DNA of 64,000 nt from Dermatophagoides farinae (Eukaryota; Arthropoda; Arachnida; Sarcoptiformes; Pyroglyphidae): positions 6,701,001 through 6,765,000 of the forward strand of contig NC_134679.1 in the NCBI RefSeq assembly GCF_024713945.1, given 5' to 3'. A program made the position numbers and the translations under genes. Positions 55,137 to 64,000 of the stretch are shown one piece after another. Every line of letters begins with the position of its first letter. Position 1 is the stretch's first letter. The notes beneath the pieces were generated by a model. That model was not told the DNA's origin and searched no databases. It saw only the letters and a list, made by a program, of their open reading frames with translations.

Positions 55137-57721
55137 TTATTTGGCGAATTGATAGGAAATCAAAGGCTGAACGATCATTTTAAACTATAAGGTTTAGAGA
55201 AATGATAGAATTAGTATGATAATAAAATTTCAAATGTTTCAAATTTCAACTAACCCCCATTTCGATTTTCGGTATATTTATCATGTATTTACAGAGATCG
55301 ATCACAAACTATATGCATGAAAAATTAAAAAAAAAGTTAAAAATTTGAAAAAAATAGAAATTTAAAAAAAACTAACCGAATCGATACCAAAATTTTTACT
55401 ATAAGCAAGTATAAAATCAGCCAAATACGATTGTGAACCTTGTGGCAATTCACGCCATTGAATATTTTCCATTGGTTTAATTGCTTGGCTAAAATCATTA
55501 CGAATACGATTAAAATCAATCGCTTCTTCAGGTTTCATTAATAATCCATTTTTCAATTTGATCAATATAAATAATAACCAGAATAAATGAAAATGATGGC
55601 CATTTCTTTTACATTCATCATATGGCATCATCATCATTAGTTCGGATAGTGTGTCTATAATGCATATAATCTGTATTGATTTCAATGATGATTCATTATC
55701 GAAATGTTTTTCAATACATTTATCGATATTGTCAGCATTATGCCAACGAAATATGTAATGGAAAAAATTTCCAAATAAATTAGCTGAATTTGATGATGAT
55801 GAAATTTGATGAAAAATTTGTGAAAATAACTTGCGAAAATGATGGCCAATTTTAAACAAAAAATCATAATTGATAATTTTTGTTTGTTTAATCAATGTTG
55901 TTGTTCTTGCTGTGATTAATTCAGGATATTTCAAATGTATTCGAAATATAGTTTTCATTGAAAGCAAACTATACAATTGACATAGTAATAATTCGTTCAT
56001 TTTATTATCTTCATATTTCTCCATTTCATGTTGTTCAAGATTATATTGATTCTGTTGTGGCCACCAAAATTCATTCAATAAATCCATACATTTCAATTGA
56101 CATATTAGAATTGTTTCTAAAAGCTGTGCAAATTTTTCAAGATCATGATCCAATACATCGAAAACTTCTTTCATTCCCATAATCAATATGGCTAACAATT
56201 GGCTTTGTAGCTGTTGTGATTTTGATTCACCAATTGAATTTTGTAATAGAATACCAAAATGATATGGAATCGAATCGATCAGTTCAATGGTTAACAGATC
56301 GATTGGTGTTGAATTTTTCAAATTATGTATGGCAATTTTCTGCACAAATAATATATAGATGAATGGAATGGCCAAAAAATTGTTCGATAAATTTTTCTTC
56401 AAATGATTGACTTTGATCATTTCGTTTAGGAATAAATTTATATATTCTGCCAGAATTCCTGCATCATTGATGAACATATCATTATTGTTGCTAGTGGTGA
56501 TAAAAATTTGATCAATACGAGCTTGTTCGCTGAATATTTCAATCAATTTATTGAATTTACATAAACATTTGTATAGGTCTTCCATATTCGTTTCATTTTG
56601 GTCAAATTCATCGGATATAAAGTGAACAATACCAAATGGGTCGCAACAATTTTGATAAAGTTCTTTCAAATTAATGCTGTTTTTTGACGGTGATTGTAGA
56701 ATATCGAGCAAACATTGACCGATTCGTTCGGATTGATTTTTTTGAAATAAATATCTACTATAATCAATCTTTTCATTGAAACAAATTGTTTGACATTTGT
56801 CCGGTTCGTTCATTTGTTCCACGTTTTGAAGACTAGAATTTTCAATTTCGATCGATGGTCCAAGATTGACATCCAAAGCTTTTGCCAATTTTTTTTCAAA
56901 AAGATCAATTTTTGCATAATTTTTCTGAATTTTTTCAAATTTACTCATCTTTCGAATGGCTGCAGTTGATCGACCACAATCTTTTTGAACTATACCATGA
57001 TCGAGATCATCACTATGAACAGTATTTGTTTTGGTTTTTTTTGGATTTGATTTTTGTTTGACATTTTTTTTGACAGGAGGTTTTTTCGGTATTGAATCTT
57101 TTTTGGGCTTCGTAACAGTTTGTTTTGATGATGGAGCTTTGGATTTTGTCTCGTTCTTTTTTCTTGAATAAGATGCAATCTTGCCAGACCGAAGTTCCAT
57201 TTTTTTGTTTCGAATATTAACTTTCGAACAAAAATAAATAAATAAAAGTCAATGTTATGATCACATGGAATTTGTTTACATGGTAAAAAGCTTGTTGCTC
57301 ACCGTGTTGTGTTTTGCCTTCACAAATGTCGTAAGATGAAGAAGTGGTCACGAATAATTTTAAGGTTGTATCATCATCATGATCGCCATATTTCGATTTA
57401 GCTTGATCATTTTGAATAACAGAAGACGATTCCACGTTTGAATCAACATTTTTATCTTGATTGAAAATGTTGAAAAAATCTGTTATTTTCTTCTGTTTAC
57501 CATGTTTATAATTTGATGATGTCTTTTGTCTTTTAATTTGTTTTGACTTGTCAATATCTGAAAAATTGATTGATGATGATTTTTATGAAGAAAATGAGAC
57601 AGACAGTAACCAATGACTTACTTTCAAATGAAAATTGTCCATAATCATTCAAATCGTCATCATCATCATCATCGGCATCTATGGTAGAAAATACGCCTTT
57701 ATCATGATTATTAGTCGACAT
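55137..57721 (-). CDS. Unrecognised 766-residue protein with PCNA-interacting (PIP) box
   Basis: Five minus-strand exons join in frame: 57721-57622, 57557-57303, 57220-55377, 55308-55255 and 55184-55137; all introns are GT-AG. The acidic N-terminus (seven Asp at 17-23) is followed by QKKITDFF at residues 55-62, a perfect PIP box (Q-x-x-I-x-x-F-F). A Lys/Ser/Pro-rich basic linker (about residues 130-180) precedes a long, mainly alpha-helical region (about 250-766) with repeated hydrophobic helices, e.g. FLAIPFIYILFVQKIAIHNL and FHLFWLLFILIKLKNGLLMK. This layout suggests a nuclear protein recruited to replication or repair forks by PCNA, perhaps a scaffold of the SLF2/MMS22L kind; I cannot assign it to a family. 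The last two small exons are inferred only from splice sites and phase. Confidence 0.72.
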
Positions 57722-60700
57722 TATTTATGAGAGAAAAAAAAATTTAATTTGCAAAAATGAAAAAAAAATCCACCGAAAAAAAACACTGCCACAGCTAAAA
57801 TATAGAACGGATATATTTCGATAAAGAAAAAAGAAATATTCGAATTTTACTCAAAAAGGTCACTGTTGTACAAATAGTGATTCGATATGTGTGTGTGTTT
57901 TTTTTATATGTTGATCCCATTTTGATGATCATGATCATCATCAACATTCGAATTGGAAATCATCATCAATTTTTCTATAGAAAAAAAAGAAAGATAAAAT
58001 GAATAATTTATGAATTAAAGAAAATACATATGGAAAAAACGAAGATCATGGTATGTATGAAGAAAAAAAAAATTTCATCTCATTTTTCTTTTCTTTCTTT
58101 CTTCCAATCCTGTGATTCGAGAATTTGGAAGAAAGAAAAAAAACATCTATATGTTTGATGTTCAATGATGAAAATTTTTAATGAATTTTTTCTTCCGTTG
58201 ATTCTTTTCATTTCACAGTTTTTCGTTCTTTTTTTTTGTATGCGACAAATTGAGTCAAAATCACACATACACACACACACACACACCAGCACTGGAATCG
58301 TGTGTGTGCAAACAGATTTCAGGATTATATCACCAAACGACCAGAATATACAAACTAATAATGATGATGATGATCATAAAAGCTTTTCTCTTGCTCTCTC
58401 ATTCGAAATCAGCTTAACGTCCAGATTTTTTTTTTGTTGTTGTTGAGATTAATTCTTCAATGATGAATTGAAAAATAAATTGTGAATCAAACAAATTTTT
58501 TTTATTTTGATTCTCGTTCAACAATTATAAATACACACACACACACACACATAAACATATTACTTAGGCTGTGATCATTGATCCTATATTTTCATTTGTT
58601 TGTTTTCTTTCTCTTTTGCTAGAATTTTTTTTTATTACATCTATTTTAATGGAGATAAAACTCAACGATGATGATAATGACGGGAATGAAACATAGGAAT
58701 AAATTCAATTCAAAATTCTCGATTGATCAAATTCCATTTACATTATGTATTTGAAATGAAATTGTTTTTTTTTCAAAAAAACTTGATATCGTCATTGCCT
58801 TCTGGATATCAATATATCCGGTCCATGTTGTTCAAATGTATCGATCGATTTTACTTGGTTTCTGTTTTGGAGAGAAATTTTTTTTTATTTTCAAGTTGAA
58901 ATTCCGTTTTCGTTTTTTTTTCGTATTCAAACTAAAAGCTAAGAAGCTGAAATATTCTCATCATCATCATTATGATTATTGGTTGGTTGGCTGGCTGGTT
59001 TTTTTTTCATTTGTTATTGTTGTTTAGTGTGTTTTCTATGTATAAATGGAAAGAATAAAAGAATAATTTATTCGTGAATGAATGAATGAATTGTATATGG
59101 ATGAATGAATGAATGGCAAGTAACGGATTTGAATTGATGGAAAAATAAAAAATAAAACATGAAATTGTAAACACACACACACAAACATCAGAGACAAACA
59201 TGATTCTTTTACAATTCTAAACAAAAAAAAAATTATTTAAATCTTCTTCAACAAAAATGGCAAAAATATTGATAAATTCTATGAAAAAAAAATCTACAGA
59301 ATATGTGCCACTCAGAATAAATTCACATAAATTCGAATGTTTGAATGAACGATGATTCGTATATGATGTATACACGGATCATCAATTCAATTCAATATAT
59401 TTGTTTCATATGTGTGTGTGTGTTTGTATGTTTTTTTTCCGGAGAAATTCGGGATTTATTTTTTTTTTTTGTTTCTCTCGAAAAGAAAAAATCCCAAAAT
59501 GGATTCTAACTATACGTACAAAAACAAATCTTTTCTGAAAAATCAAAATTAATCAACATTTATTGTTTTGCATTGAATTTGAATTGATATTGTCAAGTAT
59601 ACTACATGTGTTTGTGTGTTTTTTTCAATTGAAAAAAACAAACACTAATCAAATACGACGACGACGACGACTACAAGATCGAAATTCGATTATTGTTTTT
59701 TTTTCATTTTATTTTGTCGATCTCATCATCATCATCATGATCATCATCAGTGAAGCAAAACTTTTTTTCTTGTAAACACACACACACACACACACGAGAC
59801 TCATGAAAACTCTAAAAAAGCCAGAAAGCAATGATAATAATGATGATGATGATGATGAAGAAAATGAATCTAATTGAAATTAATTATCAATAATCGATTG
59901 AAATCGATTCGGAGAGAAATAGAGAGAGAGAGATAAACAGAAAAAAACGATGATCTTTATTATTTCGAATGAAAATCATCGATGCTAATCATATTAGCCG
60001 GACATCAATGAACAGTTTTGGTGTATATAGTATTATTCTATAAACAAACACTCTGAACAAATATCAAATTATCTTACCACCACGCTCTTGACTTTTATTT
60101 TGATATTGAAAATTGATCGAATGTTTTTTTTCTGTGCTTTTCTCTTAACTTAAGAAATGACCATCGTCATCATCATCATCAAAAAGAATCATCATCAATG
60201 AATGAAATGTACAACAACGATGTTTTAATTGAATCTAAATTGTAATTACACAGCAAAACAACAACAACAACGACGACGACGAAAAAAAATGACAATGGTA
60301 AAAAATACATTACAAACACACAAACAGAATAATTTTGATTTTTTTTTCTCTTTATCATAGATCGAAAAAATGTTGTTTAAATCACAGAATTCTCATTTGG
60401 TTTTTCTTGTTTATCATTTCCATTGATTCACCAGAGAAAAAGATCGAAAAAATTTGAAACATAACAACAACAACAACAACATGTAAGTAATAATAATCAA
60501 TCACAATAAGTAAATGATACAAATACACACAGCAACCAAAGCTGAACTGCAAAAGAAGAAAACACCAAGTAACAATGCATTACATCAATATCTTTATTAT
60601 TCTATTAGCCTATCTATATCTCATTTGGAATTCTTTCCATCTTCATCATTCGTTTCTCATGATTCTATTGCATAATAAATGTGGTCTGTGTATGTTTGTT

Positions 60701-63700
60701 GTTGTGTACATTTAATGTGTAAGTATTGCAAGAATTGATGATGATGAAGAAATAAATTAAGTTTCGAATCTTTTTTTTTTGTTCACCGGGAAAAAAGAAT
60801 CATAGGTCAAGTTTTCATTTTGGTTTCTTGTTCACTTGTTTTTCTGGTGCTCTCTGTGTATGTGTGTGTGTGACCCATATATTTTTGAGATGGGAATGTG
60901 ATGCTTCAAGAATCGAATGTCCACAAACACACACACACACACACACACAAACAGAATCGATGGTAAAATTCATTAAAAAAACCCCCAACTACACAATATA
61001 ATAATAACATCTGCTGCCCCAGATTTTTTCTTTTTCATTTTGATTTAGAAATTCATCAATTCGGTAATTGTATTTAGTTATTATTATTGTAATAATAGAA
61101 ATACATTCATTCAGTTACATAATCATAATCATCATTTGAGACTAACCACCAAGTGAGAGGGAGAAACCGGAATTTAGAAAAAAAAATATTTAATAACCAA
61201 ACCGACCAATGATTGAGGCTGCTAACACAAACACAACAATCATTGAAAAATATTATTTCATTAAATGTTCCAACACACACACACACACACTCATACACAA
61301 TGATGAGAAAAACAAAAGCAAAACCACCCAATACTAATAAGAAGGAGAAGAAGAGAAAAAAACCATTGAGAGAGAAAACTTTGGAATTTACTTTTCTAAG
61401 AACTTGATCCCATTTGGGAATAATCCATTTTGGTTGTACGTTCGTTTGTTTGTTTTGTTTTGTTTTGTTTTTGTTTTTGGGGTTGATTCCATTCTATCCT
61501 TTATTTATTTTGTTGGCTATGTGTGTTCCCCTTAATAAGGACACATCCAACACTAACACTCATTCACTAATTCTGTTTCAATGACTAAATAAATAAATGA
61601 TTCCTATATCCATGTTGTGTGATCGTTGTTGTTGTTGTTGTTGTAGACTATTTATTGTTTTTCATTTGTTGATTAATAATCATCATATATATGGCCAATA
61701 AAACAACAACAACAACAAACGATCCATATACATTGATCCAACCAACAAAAACAATGATGATCTATAAATGTTCTCTCTCTCTCTATATATATATCCCCAA
61801 ATGTAATTAATAAAGATATTTCTTTTTTTCCAAAATTGAACATCAAAAAGTATTGTGTTCTGTGTTCAGAATTTTTTTTTCTTCATTGTAACTGAAAATT
61901 CGAGTTCACAAGACTGTTTGAAGTAATTCCTGTTCATGTTTTTTTTGCCACGCTGGCAATGTTTTAGAAAATCCACATCATCAAACTGGGTAACATTTCC
62001 ACCCACCCACACGCACACACACAATTTACAAATCAATCGTTTTGCAATTTTTGTTGATGATAATATTTTCTATATCTCTTTTTTAAAATCTTTCTCAATC
62101 TCTTACTGCAATTGATTCACGTAAAAACTCGAATGAATCAAGGATCAATGTGTTTCTCTGAAGATTCTCTTCTTTTTCGTGAAATCAATTTTTGAAAATA
62201 GAAAAAAAATCAAAGTCATCTGTTACGATCAATCTATTCCGTTCTTATTATTGTTATTGCCATTATTATCATAACTGTAATGGGAAATCATCGTTTTTAT
62301 TTTTATTTTTTTTTTTGAAAACGAAAAAAAAAAAATGATGATCACTGAAACATCTGTGCGCTGGTTCAAATATATTCGAATTGTGCTATACATTATAATG
62401 TGTGATGATGTTTGTAAAATAAAAGAAAAAAAATCCACAAACTACGTAATTCAGAATTTATATCACGAAAAAAAAATTAGATTCTTTGATCACTAGATAG
62501 TGTTTTTCTTTCATTTGTTTCTACATTTCGTAATAATGATTCCTAATAATAATTCTGTAATGAGAGAGAAAAAAAACAACAGAATAAAATCCATAATGAA
62601 TAGTTTGTGATTGTATTTAAGTTTCAATCAAGATCAAGAATTTTTGTTCTACAATGATAATGAGCATGATGATGATGTATTTATTATTATTATATGTTTG
62701 AATGAAGTGAAATGAAAATGAAATCTCGAAAGAAAAAAAAACATATAAACCTGACAAGTAAAGTATATCAGTGATGTAAAAAAAGAAGAAAAAAAACATC
62801 ATAAGCCTAGGTAATTAAAACATTCGACAATGTCATTGTGTGTGTATACATGTGTGTGTTCTTCATTACGGATGGATGAATGAGTGAAAAGGTTTTTGTT
62901 TCATGAGAAATATAAGAGAAAAAAAAAGTTAAAAGTAAAAAGTTAGATCAAACAAACACGGTGAATCTTTCATTTTGTTTTTTTTTTCGTTCATATTCTT
63001 TATCTATATTTTTTTCGTGTAGTTCTAGTTGTACACACACACACATAGAGAGAGAATGATGATGTTTCAACTTTACCATAATAATCATGATGATGATGAT
63101 AATATGACTAACTACTTTTCGAAAAAACGAAAAATTCTTATGTTTCACTGAATTTATTATGGCATGAATTTTTTTTTTCGTTTTGTTTCGTTTTGTATTT
63201 CACCAGAATTTTATTCTTTTGTTTCATTTTCATTTCGGTGGATATTATTATTTTCGGTCCAACTGATTTAATATGGTGTTTGGGGTATATATCTACAAAT
63301 TTTCTGTTTCTGTTGGATTTTTTTTTTCGTTGTTGGCTTAGTGAATAGAGATAAGAAACAAGTTGGACATTTGAAAATGACGATATTTTTTTGTTCAAGT
63401 AGCGGTGAAGTTTTTTTTTTTTGCTTGAAAACAAAACATAACGAAATCAAAATTGCATTGTGTGTTCGTGTGTTTGTCAAGTTTAAATTTTTTTTTTCGT
63501 TTTTTTTTCTAGAAAATTTCTTTGAGAAAATTCAAAAAAAAAATTTCTCTGTTGTATTTAAAACAAACTAATGTTCTATGATGATACATGCAGAAAAGAC
63601 ATTCAATCTAATTGTGTGAAAATGAATCACCGAACTAAATAGAGAGAGAGAGAGAGAGAGAGAATCAAACTTTTGAATAAATTCTTATTCTCGTTTTTCG

Positions 63701-64000
63701 TTCTATGAATATTGTATTGTATTGTATATATGGCCAATTTGATCATTATCAACCATCACCATCACCATCACCACCACAATCATTATGGTAAAATGTAATG
63801 AATATTTTCCTTTATCTGATTTGATCATTTTGAATTCATTCATTCATTCATTCATTGTTGATGATCATAATGAATTGAATTTAATATATAGTAAGGAACA
63901 GAAAAAATGGACTTTTTTGTGTGTGTGCATGTGAATGATTACTGAGTAACTATAGTTAGCCAGAAGAAGAAGAAGAAAAAAAATTCTGATTCATTTATCC
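57722..64000. other. 6.3-kb region without a supported gene
   Basis: AT-rich intergenic DNA with (CA)n/(GT)n tracts (58268-58286, 58531-58550, 59776-59793, 60924-60948, 61272-61290), (CAT)n/(GAT)n, (GAA)n near 63965 and (GA)n at 63642-63662. Open frames are all repeat-derived. No tRNA or conserved coding block was noticed. Confidence 0.5.

Overview
The window is eukaryotic nuclear DNA. It is AT-rich, has short GT-AG introns (mostly 50-80 bp) and abundant simple repeats of the CAT/GAT/CA/CT type, and its proteins look arthropod (Dscam-like Ig/FNIII, ZP cuticle proteins, USF, TSC22). I infer a small-genome arthropod, most likely an acariform (astigmatid) mite. No prokaryotic, organellar or CRISPR features are seen.

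Layout. (1) 1-15.4 kb is an ordinary compact gene region. It holds the 3' part of a ZP-domain gene (-), a secreted VWA-like protein (-), a lipocalin (+), the PP2A scaffold subunit A (-), an NKAPD1 homologue (+), a TSC22/bunched homologue (-) and a USF bHLH-zip factor (+). Exon structures could be resolved with consistent phases for most of these. (2) 15.8-47.7 kb is a mosaic of mobile elements and broken gene pieces. The elements are a mariner remnant, a Helitron helicase remnant, an internally deleted Copia element nested in a terminal-inverted-repeat element, a Tc1-like copy, two BEL/Pao pieces, a Ty3/gypsy integrase piece, several hAT pieces (one complete non-autonomous copy with 8-bp target duplication) and a dispersed 42-bp satellite. 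Interleaved are intron-containing fragments of host genes: a ZP N-half exon, the topoisomerase II ATPase region, a Dscam-like middle part, an MTR4 helicase pseudogene and a PC4/SUB1 3' exon. (3) 47.7-64 kb is mostly simple-sequence-rich intergenic DNA with one five-exon gene (-) for a 766-residue protein carrying a textbook PCNA-interacting motif.

The genes in part 1 do not form a pathway; they are housekeeping and developmental genes packed head-to-head or tail-to-tail. PP2A-A and NKAPD1 share a 373-bp divergent promoter gap. The most unusual theme is the part 2 island: several fragments of unrelated, normally essential genes, with introns kept (so not retrocopies), lie among rolling-circle, hAT and LTR element debris. 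Transposon-mediated gene-fragment capture or repair-mediated patching would explain this, but the sequence alone cannot choose between them.
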